Assembly: GCF_030272615.1 (NCBI RefSeq)
Contig: NC_081409.1
Coordinates: 648,986,468 to 649,050,467, forward strand
Source of the DNA: Cryptomeria japonica
Taxonomy: Eukaryota; Streptophyta; Pinopsida; Cupressales; Cupressaceae
Length of the DNA: 64,000 nucleotides
Direction of reading: 5' to 3'
The notes beneath the pieces are model-generated. The model was given only the letters and a program-made list of their open reading frames with translations. It was not told where the DNA came from and made no database searches. Position numbers and translations under genes: made by a program. Shown piece by piece: positions 22,311 through 33,140 of the stretch (the first letter of the stretch is position 1; the number at the start of each line of letters is the position of its first letter).

Positions 22311-23123
22311 TGATTGATAACAATACTATATATGTGGCAAGTGTGAATAATAAAGGAAACAAATCCACATCTCCTCCTAATTATAACCTTCAAATTTTCA
22401 CTGATCCTTTACCATCCCATTTCATTAATGTGACTGAGTCTGATCATCTTGCTTTCTCTCGCAATGACGTGACCATTGAATCTAATAACATGGTGAACCT
22501 TGTAGATCAACAAGAACCTCCTAAGGATTTGCGCATAACATTTGATCCTAGTGATACCATTAAGGCACCTGATGGCCCATTATATATAAGTGCAAAAATT
22601 AAAGGTATTCTCGTTAGAGGAGTTCTTATTGATCCTACTTGCATGGTTAATATGATAGTTGAAGAATTTCTTTATACTTTGCAATTGAATCAAGTGATAT
22701 ATGATGATACTGATGTGATAATTAAAGTATTTGATGGCTTCTCTTGTCCTGCTATTGGTTCTATAACACTTCCTATTGATGTTAGCACTAAATGTTTAGA
22801 TGTTAAATTTTCTCATTCCTACATCTGATCGATTTAGTATGAAGCTGGGACAGCCTTGGCTCTCTTCCATGAAAGCAATCGCTTCTACTGTTCATAAGTG
22901 TTTAAAATTTCCTCATAATGACAAAATAATAACTGTTAATCATATCATATTTCAACCTACACTATTGTGTGGAGATGTTTGTCTTGATTATTTTTGGTCT
23001 GAACAATTCAAGCCTCTTGAAACTAGAAGTGATGCTCTTTTAGTATTATATTTAAAATTGAAAAAATTAAATGATTTTATCCTTGAGAAAACCTATAAAT
23101 CCAACACTCAGCATTCCTTCTAA
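22310..23123 (+). pseudogene. TRG-1 retropepsin-like domain
   Basis: Two overlapping frames (22310-22828, 22800-23123) read as one domain with a frameshift near 22815. The text ITFDPSDTIKAPDGPLYISA leads to KGILVRGVLIDPTCMVNM, which aligns with the retropepsin active-site strand (D-S/T-G-S), but the Gly is missing (ID-P-T-C). FDGFSCPAIGSITLPI and GQPWLSSMKAIASTVHKCLKF follow, which is the order seen in plant Gypsy protease domains. TRG-2 also lacks the DSG motif (LIDLACMVN). Either an inactive, structurally kept domain or a decayed one. Confidence 0.65.
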
Positions 23124-23613
23124 TGATCATATACCCCCTTGTGAGGATAAGAAGATTAAGATTATTCTTCCTCCTAAGGAAAGAAATAATCTTCTTCCTA
23201 AAGAGGCACTTATTCCTTCTCCTAAAAAGAAGAGTATCCTTTCACCCAAGAAAAGAGATATCCCTCTTCCTACCAAAGAATCCATTCCTTCTCTTATGGA
23301 TGAGTCTCCTCTTCTTCCTAAAGGTAGAAAAACTCTTCCTCCTAAAAAAAAAACTATCCCTCCTAAGGTTAGACCTATTCCTCCTCCTCATGATAGACCT
23401 GGTATCCTTCCTACACCTCACATTCCTCCTTTGTATGGTGTGGTTCCTCCTCCTCCATCTTATAGAGAGAAGGGACCGGCCTCTCCCATTGTTCAACCTA
23501 AAAGACCTCAACCCATTCATCCTTCCCTAAAAGAAGAGACAAAGACTAATGAACCTAAACCTACCCAACCTTCACCCAAGGCTAGACAAAACCATTGTGC
23601 GAGAGAATACTAA
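23071..23613 (+). pseudogene. TRG-1 proline/lysine-rich tail
   Basis: 180 codons that are mostly Pro, Lys, Ser and Glu, with imperfect repeats of about nine residues (for example ILPPKERNN, LLPKEALIP, SPKKKSIL, LPTKESIPS), then PPPP runs (about 23383-23455). The DNA is a coding minisatellite with a CCTCCTAA / CTTCCTAAA core, which leaves a long open frame in a second phase too. Predicted disordered and basic. No enzymatic motif. Confidence 0.6.
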
Positions 23614-23685
23614 TAAAAATGTCGTGTTAGAGATCATGAGGTTTCTTACCAAACCATTTCTTCTCTTAAAACACCAACTGTTGAC

Positions 23686-24066
23686 ATGATTCCATTTTCT
23701 CCTAAACAGGATATTCAATCTAATTCTCCAAGATGCAAAATGCTTAAAACAAATGATGGTTCAAGTTATATTCCTCTTAGAGATCCTATTATTCTTAATC
23801 TTGATGAAGAAATAGGTGAAAATGTTCTTAATTGTGAAAATGTTAATCCTAATATTTCTAATGATGAATATGAATATGTTGACATTGACAATGACTTAAC
23901 TGCAAAATTTTCAAAAGCATTAATCCGAGCTCCTAGTAATGAACAAAGTCACTTATCATTAGAGAATTGTTCTTGTTTGGTACTTGTGATACCTCCATCC
24001 ACTGTGCTCGATGTGGCTCCTCTTGTGTGTTGTCCACCTTCCCGAAAGAATGATCAGCAAGATTAA
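23686..24066 (+). pseudogene. TRG-1 acidic end of the coding region
   Basis: 126-codon open piece with an acidic segment (DEEIGENVLN, DEYEYVDIDND) and the end KNDQQD followed by TAA and GGGGAGGATGACG. This looks like the last coding part of the element. No homologue recognised. Non-coding sequence follows to the chromovirus insertion. Confidence 0.5.
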
Positions 24067-24415
24067 GGGGAGGATGACGTGCTTGATTAGCTTCATTAAT
24101 AGTGTAGACTCTATCTCTCTCTACTCTCTTTCTTGTTTGTGACATTCTTCTATTTGTTCTCCTTATTCTTCTTTATGTTGTCCCTAATGTTGTCTACTTG
24201 AGGACAATGCAAGGAGTTGATATCTGTTTTGGTCTCTCCCATGTTGACTCAAAAAACACGTGTTCACTTTTTCCATGGTGGTTTCCTCTCCTTGGAGGAT
24301 GAGGATGATTCTATGTATTTATATACATGATAAACATGAGTTATCATAAAAATCATACTAACTCCAAATTTAGGTGAAACCACCTCATTCTTTGTGTTTT
24401 GTGTTCATTATCCTT
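24067..24415 (+). other. TRG-1 3' non-coding region, left part
   Basis: T/C-rich DNA after the last TRG-1 coding piece, containing GGGGAGGATGACG and, near 24320, an ATGTATTTATATACAT inverted repeat. It ends at TTATCC (24408-24413), repeated on the other side of the chromovirus. The right part is 30060-30475. Confidence 0.6.
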
Positions 24416-25206
24416 TGATATATTGAAGTAGTCACCAACTAGAAGGGACGTCAAAGAGATTAGTCCAGACCAATCAGCAAGAGTAAACACAATAGAAACA
24501 CAAGAACATGATGGAGGCAATGCAGAATAGTTGAATTATGCCATGAAAACTATTTACAACCAACTGATAACAACCAGGTTATATAAACTGGCTCACACGC
24601 CTACTAAAACATGCTCAAAATACAAAACATGTCACAACTGGGACCTCAAATCTTAAGATCTATCTTCTATGCTTAGTCTAACTTCTTCATTACATTATAA
24701 TGCTCAATTAAAATGATTTATATGATCCAAGAGGATTTGGTCGGCCCAAAAAGGGATCAAAAACCCGAAGAACAAGACTTAACATGTAGAAACAACAAGG
24801 TCGGCCTCCGCCAAAGAAATTCCTTTGAAAACTCAAAAGGATGAAGTGTATATCATGGGGAAAGGTCAGCCACATGCTATGGAACATCAGAATCAATTCT
24901 TAAGGCTCCACAAACTACGAAAGGGGATCTGGTAGATCACCAATGCAAATAGGTCCAGGCAATCGGTAATAGAAAACTATCTCAGAAACTAGTAGCGATA
25001 ACTTGTCAGAAAATGATCCAAATGCTCCACGGTTTGGGAATAAGGAAGATGATCAAGTCTTCAATTAAAATCCAACTCCACAGGTTTTGGTGAGCCAAAT
25101 CCAAGACACAAAAAGAAATTTTGAAACTGCAAACAAAAAGAAAAACATAAAGGAAATATTTTTGGTTGATGCCAAATTGTTGTGAATTGGGGATGCTCTT
25201 GCATCA
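24416..25206 (-). repeat. Chromovirus 3' LTR
   Basis: 791 bases, TGATAT...GCATCA in plus-strand reading. Bases 24606-25206 match 29449-30052. The first 190 bases have no partner because the other LTR is truncated. Confidence 0.85.
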
Positions 25207-25245
25207 AACATCCAGGGTTGTTGAAAAAAAATTGAGTCTCTCACT

Positions 25246-25365
25246 TTCCTAGGGTTAGAGGAAAACCAAGGTGGTCTACGTTTTCTTGAGAAATCCAAGA
25301 TGAATCTTCAACTGGTCTTTCCTTCCACTTCACAAGATACTCCTTATACTGATTGCTTCGAGTAG
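25246..25365 (-). pseudogene. Chromovirus chromodomain
   Basis: C-terminal integrase extension that in chromoviruses binds methylated histone H3 and directs insertion to heterochromatin. The minus-strand text has NQYKEYLVKWKERPVEDSSW then ISQEN, with the aromatic/Trp pattern of the chromodomain fold (Y, W, W). It is followed by a stop after LTLGK. Two stops and a frameshift separate it from the integrase at 25462. Confidence 0.8.
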
Positions 25366-25461
25366 TGTACACCCAATCCTACTATCCAAAAGGTATTCAA
25401 ACTAATCTGGTTACTTCAGGGGCAACTGTTTCTCCAAGTCTACAATACTGTCTTCACTGAA

Positions 25462-26784
25462 TTATAGTTCATGATACTGATGAAGATATGCAATGTTAAA
25501 CACAGGTGATATACTCGGTCTATCTGATAACTCCACTTCATATGCATTCCCAAAACTGAACTTCCTCAAGATCTTGCAAGGTCCAAACTTTCTCATCTGC
25601 AATTTGTTATAAGTTCCAACTGGGAATCTTTCTTTTCTCAGATACACCATCACTTCATTGCCAACTCTAAATTACTTATGTCTCCTCTTCTCATCTTCCC
25701 TCTCCTTATACTTCCTATTCATGTCCTCCAAATGTTGCTTAACTTGAATATGTAAGTCCTTCATGTGATATGCAAATTCTTCTACTTCTAAACTTCTCTG
25801 GTCTTCACTGCTAATATCTATTAATTCTAATATACCTCTAGGGTGTGCTTTGGTAACAATCTCATCAAATGTTCTTCTAGTAATCCCTCTTACTGAATTA
25901 TTGTAGGCAAACTTTGCTTGTGCAAGAATGAAATTCCAACTTTTGGTTTTATCTCCAACTAAACATCTCAAAAAATATCCCAAGCTCTGGTTAACTACCT
26001 CTATCTTTCCATCAGTCTATGGATGAAAAGTAGAACTGAACTTCAAATCTATTTTCATCTTCTTCCAAAGTGTTCTCCAAAAATAGCCAACAAACTTTGT
26101 GTCTCTGTCTGAAACTATGCTCTTAGGTAATCCATGCAATCTCACTACTTCCTTGAAAAATAGGTATGCTACATGTAATGCATCTAATGTCTTCTTATAA
26201 GGTATGAAATGAGCCATCTTCAAGAATCTATCCACTACCACAAATATAAAATCATTCCCTCTCAATGTTTTAGGTAATCCAAGTATAAAATTCATGCTTA
26301 TATCCTCCCAAGGTCTTATCGGTATTGTCAAAGGTTTATACAATCCCACATTTTGACTACTACCCTATGTAACTTGACAAACTCTACAACTTTGTAGATA
26401 TTTCCTAACATCCTTATGAATCTAGGGCCAAAAGTAATGCTCACTCACTGATGCTACTATTTTGTCAATACCAAAATGTCTGGCTAATCCTCTACTATGT
26501 TTCTCCTTTATCAGATTTTCCCTCATAGAACTCTTAGGTATGCACAACTAAACTCCTATGAATAACATTCCATCCTGAATGAAGTAATCCAACCACTTGC
26601 TTCTATCTACCGTAATGGGTTCTCTACATGCTCTCCAAGGTTTTGCAAAATCTAGGTCATCATCATACAAGGTCTTCAATTCCTCAAATCCTAATACTGT
26701 CACTCTCATCTCTATTAGCAAATTCCTTCTCCTACTCAGTGCATCAACAACTTTGTTAGATTTCTCACTTCTATGCTTCAACAA
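25462..26784 (-). pseudogene. Chromovirus integrase
   Basis: In order: zinc-binding HHCC remnant (KHSRGLARHFG near 26490, then CRVCQ near 26385), core with [15 protein letters not shown] (first Asp), [31 protein letters not shown] (second Asp) and the catalytic Glu in KIEVVNQSL (about 26000). Then LGYFLRCLVGDKTKSWN, AKFAYNNS, and the GPY/F-type C-terminal module with FPVGTYNKLQMRKFGPCKIL and ISPVFNIAYLHQY (25653-25470). At least five stops. The D-D-E residues are visible but the frame is broken. Confidence 0.9.
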
Positions 26785-26789
26785 AAAGG

Positions 26790-27260
26790 TGTAACCCTAC
26801 AAAAATTCTACCCCTCATATGTCTCTGATTCAACTTACTCTGACTATTCAAATACTACAAAGCTTGATGATCCCTATACAACACAAACTCCTTAAGCAAC
26901 ATGTAATGTCTCTACTTCTTCAAGGCTTGAACTATGGCATAAAACTCATGATCATACATTGAATATCTCCTTCGAGCATCATTCAATTTCTCACTAAAAT
27001 AAGATAGTGCTCTCCCTTCTTGAATCAAGATTGCTCCTATTGTTGTTCCACTTGCATCATAATCCACTTTAAATACTTTATTGAAATTGGGTAAAGGTAA
27101 CATGGGTTTCTCATCCACTTTCTATTTCAACAACTCAAAACTTTTATTTTCTCCGGTGGTCCACTTGAATTCATTCTGATCTCCCCTCATGGTCTCAGTC
27201 ATAGGGTTACAAACTAAACTAAAATTTCTGATGAACTTCCTGTAGAAACTAAGTAATCCA
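26790..27260 (-). pseudogene. Chromovirus RNase H
   Basis: The open piece 27118-26912 carries FKVDYDASGTTIGAIL (first catalytic Asp), ALSYFSEKLNDARRRYS, and YDHEFYAIVQALKK (catalytic Glu). The later DHQAL box (about 26860) follows a stop. Its C-terminal part merges into a linker with RRRNLLIEMR before the integrase. Confidence 0.88.
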
Positions 27261-27310
27261 TGAAATGATCTTACCTCTCCAATGCTTTCTGGTGTAGGCC
27301 ACTCAACAAT

Positions 27311-28006
27311 TTATTTTACTTTCTCAGGGTCCATCTTCAAACCATCCTCAAATATCACAAATCCCAAATAGACTAATTCATCTTTCATGAAAGTACACTT
27401 AAGATTTATCAACAACTTTTCTTCTCTCAACCTCTCCAAAACTTGTTTCAAATGTAACAAATTCTCATCTTTTATCTTATTGAAAATCAGAATGTCATCC
27501 AAATATACAATAATAAACTTACCCAAGAATTTCTTCAATACCTCATTCATTAGCCTCATGAAAGTACTCAGTGCATTAGTTAACCCAAAATGCATCACCA
27601 ACCATTCATACAGTCCTTCATTTGTCTTGAATGTTGTCTTCCACTCATCTCCTTCTCTTATCCTAATCTGATGGTATCCACTCTTCAAATCTATCTTTGT
27701 AAAGCATTTGGCTCCGCTCAAATAGTTTATTATGGCATCCATCCTAGGCAAAGGAAACCAATATTTCACTGTGCTCTTGTTTATTGCTCTGGAATCGGTA
27801 CACATTCTCCACTCTCCATTCTTCTTAGGTGCTAATACTAATGGTACTGCACAAGGGCTCAGACTTTCTCTGATCAAACCTTTCTTCAATAGCTCCTGCA
27901 CTTGTCTATTCATCTCTTTATTCTCTGTCGGTGTCATCCTATGTGCAACTTTGTTAGGCAAACTAGCTTCGGGAACTAGGTCCATGCAATGACTGATACT
28001 TCTCAC
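27311..28006 (-). pseudogene. Chromovirus reverse transcriptase
   Basis: A 231-codon open frame: NKVAHRMTPTENKEMNRQVQ, ELLKKGLIRESLSPCAVPLV, LAPKKNGEWRMCTDSRAINK, CFTKIDLKSGYHQIRI (catalytic Asp), MHFGLTNALSTFMRLMNEVL (PFGLTNAP box with changes), the catalytic YLDD in FIIVYLDDILIF, and LREEKLLINLKCTF. This is the standard Ty3/Gypsy order and the best kept enzyme in the element. A stop at the 3' edge (27311) precedes the connection to RNase H. Confidence 0.93.
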
Positions 28007-28239
28007 AGGTGGTAATCCATCAGGCAGATTATCTAAAATGATGTCTTCATATTGTGTCAGAAAATATTTTATCTCTTCTGGTTGTTCCTCTTCATGCTCT
28101 GGATTCGTAGTCTTCTTAGGAACTAAGGCAATTACACATTCTCATGTCTCAATCCATCCAGGAATTTCCTTCCATCCACCAAAGAGATTCTAGCATTCGT
28201 ACAAAATTCATTCTTTAAAGGTTCCTCCAAGGGCAACAA

Positions 28240-28710
28240 GGTTTTCTTCATCCCATTGGCCACAATAGTGTATGTATTCTTCCTCCCATGATGTATTGCA
28301 TGTCTATGAAACTATCAAGGTCTACCCAACAAAAGATGACAAATATCCATAGGCATAATATCACACAAGACTTCATCATGATAATTCCCAATTTTTAATT
28401 TCACCAAACATTGGTCACTTACTAACAACTTATGCTCATCCTGAATCCATGCTATCTGATAAGGCTTAGAGGGTTTCAACCTTTTCAAATTCAAATTATT
28501 CACCATCTCTTCTGAAACAAGATTATTTGAACTACCACTATCAATAACAACTTTACAGCACTTACTGAAGACCTTACATATGGTCTTGAACAAATTCTTC
28601 CTCTGCAAGGGCTCTTTATCTCTCCCAGTATGACACAAAGCTCTTCTCATCATCAAAAGTTCTCCATCTTTTGATTTATTATCTGATCCGATGGGTTTTT
28701 CCTCCACCAA
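28240..28710 (-). pseudogene. Chromovirus aspartic protease
   Basis: 131-codon open piece plus an extension after a stop. The active site VVIDSGSSNNLVSEEM is intact at about 28555-28510. LVKLKIGNYHDEVLCDIMPM and the flap-to-C-terminal signature ICHLLLGRP follow, as expected for the Gypsy retropepsin fold. The connector to RT holds ISLVDGRKF text. Confidence 0.88.
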
Positions 28711-29448
28711 TGTTTCTCTTCCGGTATTATCTATCTTCTTACACTTGAAAGCACGATGTCCTTATCCCCCACACTTATAGTAAGTTCCTCTAAACACTCT
28801 CCTATCTTGTCTTCCAAAATTCTCATTCTGGTAGTCATTTGATTCTCTCCTGTAGTAGAAATTTCTATCATCTTTCCGGTATGAATTACCTTCTTTGTTC
28901 ACTTATTTTTCCTTGTTCTCATCTATACAGGTTCCTATACCTCTGGTATATCCTCTTACTCCTTGAAATCTTCCTCTGAAAAACCTTCCACCTCTACCTT
29001 TGCTCATGTCTTTTGTTTAGTTTCTCTTCTTCCTTCAGGGCATACTGGTAAGCCTCTTCAACACTTTGTAATTTGATAAAAATGAGTGAAATATTGTATA
29101 GCCACCTGTAATTCATTCAAATATCTTGCAACATGTTCAACTTTATCATCAACATGTCCAAATCTGATATTCAACTTGTAAAATGCTTCAATGTATTCCT
29201 TCACACTAGATTCTTTCTGTCTCAAATTCTACAACTTCCAAAATAGATTCACTTGATAATCAGCTGGCATAAATTTTGACTTCAACTTCACAATCATGCG
29301 ATCCTATGTCTTGATCTTTTGTTTACCTCTTGTATGTCTATCAACCTGCAAATTATCCCACCAAAGAGATGCATGACCTTTCAACTGGGTACAGGCATTT
29401 TCACCTTCCTTTCTTCTACAGTATTTTCAAAATAGAAAAAAATTCTGC
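28711..29448 (-). pseudogene. Chromovirus gag, N-terminally truncated
   Basis: Gag core on the minus strand: QLKGHASLWWDNLQVDRHTR, DRMIVKLKSKFMPADYQVNL, QNLRQKESSVKEYIEAFYKL-type text (about 29400-29100), a broken basic linker with Arg-Gly-rich pieces, and the zinc knuckle YKCGG-x-GHRAFKC near 28780-28745 (a TAA replaces one codon between Gly and Gly). The N-terminus, leader and primer site are missing because sequence is lost between the LTR at 29449 and the gag core. Confidence 0.85.
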
Positions 29449-30052
29449 AAAAACATGCTCAAAATACATAACAGATCACAACTGGGACCTCAAATCTTAA
29501 GATCTATCTTCTATGCTCAGTCTAACTTCTTCATTACATTCTAATGCTCAATTACAATTATTTATATGATCCAAGAGGATCTAGTTAGTCTAAAAAGGGA
29601 TAAAAAACCCGAAGAAAAAGACCTAACATGTAGAAACAAAAAGGTTGGCCTCCACCAAAGAAATTCCTCTAGAAAATCCAAAGGATGAAGTGTAGATCAT
29701 AGGGAAAGGTTGGCCACATGTTAAGGAACATCATAATCAATGTTCAATGCTTCACAAGCTATGGAAGGGGATCCACTAGATCACTAATGCAAATAGGTCC
29801 AGGCAATTGGTAACAAAAAACTGTCTCAAAAACTGATAGCAATAACTTGTTGGAAAATGATCCAAATGCTCCATCGTTTGGGAATAAGGAAGATGATCAA
29901 GTCTTCAAGTAAAATCGAACTCCACAGGTTCCGGTGAGCCAAATCCGGGACACACAAAAAGAAATGCTGAAATTGCAAACATAAAGAAAAATAGGAAGGA
30001 AATATATTTGGTTGATGCAAGATTGCTATGAACTGGGGATGCTCTTGCATCA
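29449..30052 (-). repeat. Chromovirus 5' LTR, truncated
   Basis: 604 bases matching 24606-25206. The 190 bases expected between LTR end and gag are deleted, taking the primer site with them. Confidence 0.87.
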
Positions 30053-30475
30053 TTTATCCCCTCTTGGGGGCTAAATTATTGTGATAACATACTTGTATTC
30101 TTTGGATGTATCCTACCTTAAAGAAATTACTCCCGATAAGGCGTACACAATCACTTTAATGTGAGGGAATACACTTCGCTCATAATTCTCTCTTTTGATA
30201 CTTAAAGTTACTTAGCAAACTTTGTCTTTGCTTTGTAATTTTTGGTATTCTTTTCTTCACTCATAGTAAAAGAACCTTACTAGTTGTAGTCATGGTTCTC
30301 TCTCTCTCATGATCTTCCTTTTTACCTTATCATTGAAGTCATAAGATCTTAAATTCCACTGGGGGCTTGGTGAATCTTGCCTCTTTGACGTGGTGAAATT
30401 CTTTGAATCTAAATTCCTTGTACTTTACCGACAGTATTTGTGTAAGCTCATACTCCCGCTAAAGTGGGAGCTAAA
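30053..30475 (+). other. TRG-1 3' non-coding region, right part
   Basis: Continuation of TRG-1 after the chromovirus. It holds CCCCTCTTGGGGG (inverted), then ends with TAAAGTGGGAGCTAAA, a weak polypurine tract next to the 3' LTR. No coding sequence. Confidence 0.7.
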
Positions 30476-31631
30476 TGTAATGTCCTAAAATTACACCCCT
30501 TGCAATTTTTGACTCATGCACATAAAAACTACATTACAATTCAACCCTGAACTCTTCCTGCACCTTGATCCTGCCCCAAAATAGGGAAGGACTAGGGCTG
30601 GTGCCCTAGAATCTACTAGAACTAGGGCATGGCACCTTGGGATCCCCCTATTTTGGATGTATTTTGGGGTCCCTCCCTTGTGCTCATCTCAAATTAGAAT
30701 GGAAAAATCCCCCCTATGTCAGTCTAAGTTAGAAAATCAGTCAATTACACCCACTCGCAAGTATATAAGTGGGATTTCCCCTCTCATTTGAACATACATG
30801 ACATTCAATCAAGCATTTGAGCATCCAAGAGATCAAGCATTCAAGTATTGAAGCATTCAAGAGAAATTGAGTATTTTTTGTCTTCCTTCAAGCTTTGGAG
30901 TAGCAATAGAGACAAGATTTCATGCATTGAAGAGGAGATCAACATTCTACTTCATGAAACCCTAATTCCATGTGGAGGCAAGCAAAACTTCACAAGGAGG
31001 TATAATCATTTCTATTTAACTCAATTCAACATCCCCTCAAAGAGGAGTATTTCTACTTTCAGTCATTTCATTTAATTTATTTCAACCACTTGGTTAATTC
31101 CAAAATCAAGGTTTGATTTGAAGACAAACCCCTATTCCCAAAATATTTCCCTTTCTTTCTATGTGCGGGAAAAAGGTGTGTAGTTGTACTTTTGTAATTA
31201 AGCTTTATTTGCAAAGATGGGAAAACCCTTTTCGATGCGTGAAATGTTCGAGGATCGATAGGAGGGCGCCCCCATTCGGACACATGGTCCCTACAATTTT
31301 TGCCAAATTTCGCAGAGCAGCTCCGAATCATCTCAAACTTCACAGATCCAAGTGCATAGATGAATCCTAAATTTGTAGCTCACTATTTTCGCATACTTTG
31401 TCTCAATTTTTAGCACTTTGTCTTAATTCAATCAATCAACTTACAATAGAGGGTTAATTTCATTCTAATTTGCTTAGTATTTAATCCTTGCATCCTCTAG
31501 GATTGGATCTAGTATATTCATCCCCCTCTTTTGAATTTAAAGTCTCCCCAAGTGAAAATTGAACCTTGGTTAAGTTCCCATCTTTCTTCCATATGGAGAA
31601 TTGGCTAAGGTTCCCAATTTTCCACTTTACA
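30476..31631 (+). repeat. TRG-1 3' LTR
   Basis: 1156 bases, TGTAATGTCC...CCACTTTACA, matching 8204-9414. The target duplication GGGTT follows, then CAACA, the end of the Copia-A LTR. Confidence 0.92.
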
Positions 31632-31641
31632 GGGTTCAACA

Positions 31642-31790
31642 CACTATAGGATGTATGGGAGAGAATGGGTCAGGAAGCCAAGGGTTTGATCAGACTTTGT
31701 CTAGCTAATTTTGCGCTCTTCAATGTCCATGAAGAGAAGACTACAACTAAGATTTGGAAGAAGTTGGGTGATATTGATTTTAAGGAAAAT
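31642..31790 (+). pseudogene. Fragment of a Copia gag
   Basis: About 45 codons in one frame read DVWERMGQEAKGLIRLCL, ANFALFNVHEEKTTTKIWKK and LGDI, which is the UBN2-like gag segment around the second helix pair. One stop (TAG, about 31646). It is the flank into which Copia-A inserted, or a separate scrap. The sequence loses similarity after about 31780. Confidence 0.65.
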
Positions 31791-31799
31791 CAACCAAAT

Positions 31800-33015
31800 C
31801 CATCTAACAATTAAAGAACTCAAAGTGCACATCATGAGCTCCCAAAAGCTAAAGTAACCATGATCCTCAACTAAGAAGACACACTTTCATAACAAATAAA
31901 TAATCAAATCAAATCATCACCAATTAAAGCACCTTTAAATCCAATCATGTGATTCCAAAGTCCCTAAACATAAGGAATATCTATGATATCATGATAACCT
32001 CCCTAAAATACACATCTAACTTTGAATGTGTCCAACCTGTAAGCATCACATTGTCAAGACTATAGTTTCTCCACCATGATTGTACTTGGTAACAACATAT
32101 CTCATCCTCAACATGACAACAAAATTAGCAAACTATGTGACTAAACCAAGCCACCACATTGAATATGCATCAACAATGGAAGGTTTATGGGCATAGACAA
32201 CCCATATCCAAGTTGTAAATGCAATCCTATAAGTCTATATTACCTACAACACTGCACAATTTGTAGAGACAACAATGCAACATACATACCCAAACAAAAT
32301 ACTGATAACCATGTCAACATGAGAGAAATCTAAGATACAATACTAAGTGTACAATGACATAAATTCCAAATATTCAATATGTAACATGTCATAAACTCAC
32401 AATATCACCATAGTCAAAGGAATCCGTAAACGAAATTAGATCAATATAAATCATGTCAAACTTGCTTCAAACATGATCCACTATGTAGTGCTCTTAACAA
32501 AAATTTTGTCAATTGTTTGAAGTCCAAAAGCTGACTCCGTATGCTTAAGTTATGACCTCTCAAATTTAAAAGGGAACTAGTGACTTCTAGCTAGTATTTT
32601 ACTACCCAAACAACAAAATCTAGAAAAAATAATTACACATACATAGTGCACCAAGTTACCTTTCCAATGACTATAAGATGTCAAAAAATTGACACCATAC
32701 GCCCAAGTTATGTTCTGTGGGAAAAAAGTCGCTTATTAGGCTATACTTGCAATAATATGGACCCCAAGAAAATATTTCTCCAATATGCCATAATATGAAT
32801 TTTGAAGTTTTTAAAAATAAAATATATCAAGTTGGTCCAAAACTTGGGCCTGACCACACTATAGAACCTAGCAAATTAAATTTTATTCTTTGGCAACAAT
32901 AATTTTTATTGGGTGACAAAAGTTTTTACTAAAAAACATTATAAAAAAATAAAATGGCCAACAGTTTTAATAAAGTTTAAAAACATTTATTATAAATTAT
33001 TTTGGTTTTTAAAGT
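31800..33015. other. Unassigned DNA, no gene seen
   Basis: AT-rich with moderate complexity and A-rich on the plus strand. No ORF, LTR end or inverted repeat that I can support. Confidence 0.5.
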
Positions 33016-33017
33016 TC

Positions 33018-33140
33018 TTTAAGCACTGGTTGGTAGTGGGACCGCTGCCTCAACAACCCACAGACGGGCAGTATTGCGATACTATTGCCGTAGTATACAG
33101 TACTACTCCATGCAATAAGGGGCTCGTGGGGTAGGGTCAA
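33018..33140. other. GC-richer palindromic patch
   Basis: Unlike its surroundings: GGGACCGCTGCC, overlapping palindromic words (AGTATTGCGATACT, AGTATACAGTACT) and GGGTCAAATCCCC. The last resembles a tRNA-type B box (9 of 11 to GGTTCGANTCC). No matching A box at normal distance and no cloverleaf, so I do not call a tRNA or SINE. Confidence 0.3.

Larger units (their letters stand above)
24416..30052 (-). mobile_element. Ty3/Gypsy chromovirus nested in TRG-1
   Basis: Read on the minus strand: 5' LTR (29449-30052, truncated), gag with zinc knuckle, protease, RT, RNase H, integrase, chromodomain, 3' LTR (24416-25206). The LTR start TGATGCAAGAGCATC can fold on itself (GATGC/GCATC). TTATCC flanks both sides (24408-24413, 30054-30059) with one or two extra bases next to the LTR ends. 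The primer site, the LTR end and the gag start are deleted. All enzymes carry stops. Confidence 0.9.
8204..31631 (+). mobile_element. TRG-1: Gypsy-type element with gag but no polymerase
   Basis: Bounded by two matching LTRs (8204-9414 and 30476-31631), both starting TGTAAYRTCCTAAAATT and ending CCACTTTACA. It is flanked on both sides by the 5-base target duplication GGGTT (8199-8203 and 31632-31636), so it is one insertion event. Removing the nested Copia-B, TIR element and chromovirus leaves about 7.9 kb: leader, gag, zinc-finger-like motif, protease-like domain, proline-rich tail, then about 0.8 kb non-coding. No RT, RNase H or integrase of its own is found. It matches the published idea of terminal-repeat retrotransposons with a GAG domain. 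TRG-2 at 47573 is a second copy. Confidence 0.9.

Noticed and set aside
23242-23520. Arg-rich minus-strand frame opposite the TRG-1 tail
   Set aside because: Produced by the low-complexity coding minisatellite; the Arg-rich composition is the complement of CCT/TCT repeats.
24416-30052. Endogenous pararetrovirus (caulimovirid) as an alternative to the Gypsy element
   Set aside because: Paired LTRs, integrase with D-D-E core and a chromodomain identify a Ty3/Gypsy chromovirus; caulimovirids lack LTRs and integrase.
33100-33140. Possible tRNA gene or SINE head (GGGTCAAATCCCC)
   Set aside because: No A box at the normal distance and no cloverleaf can be folded from the neighbouring bases.
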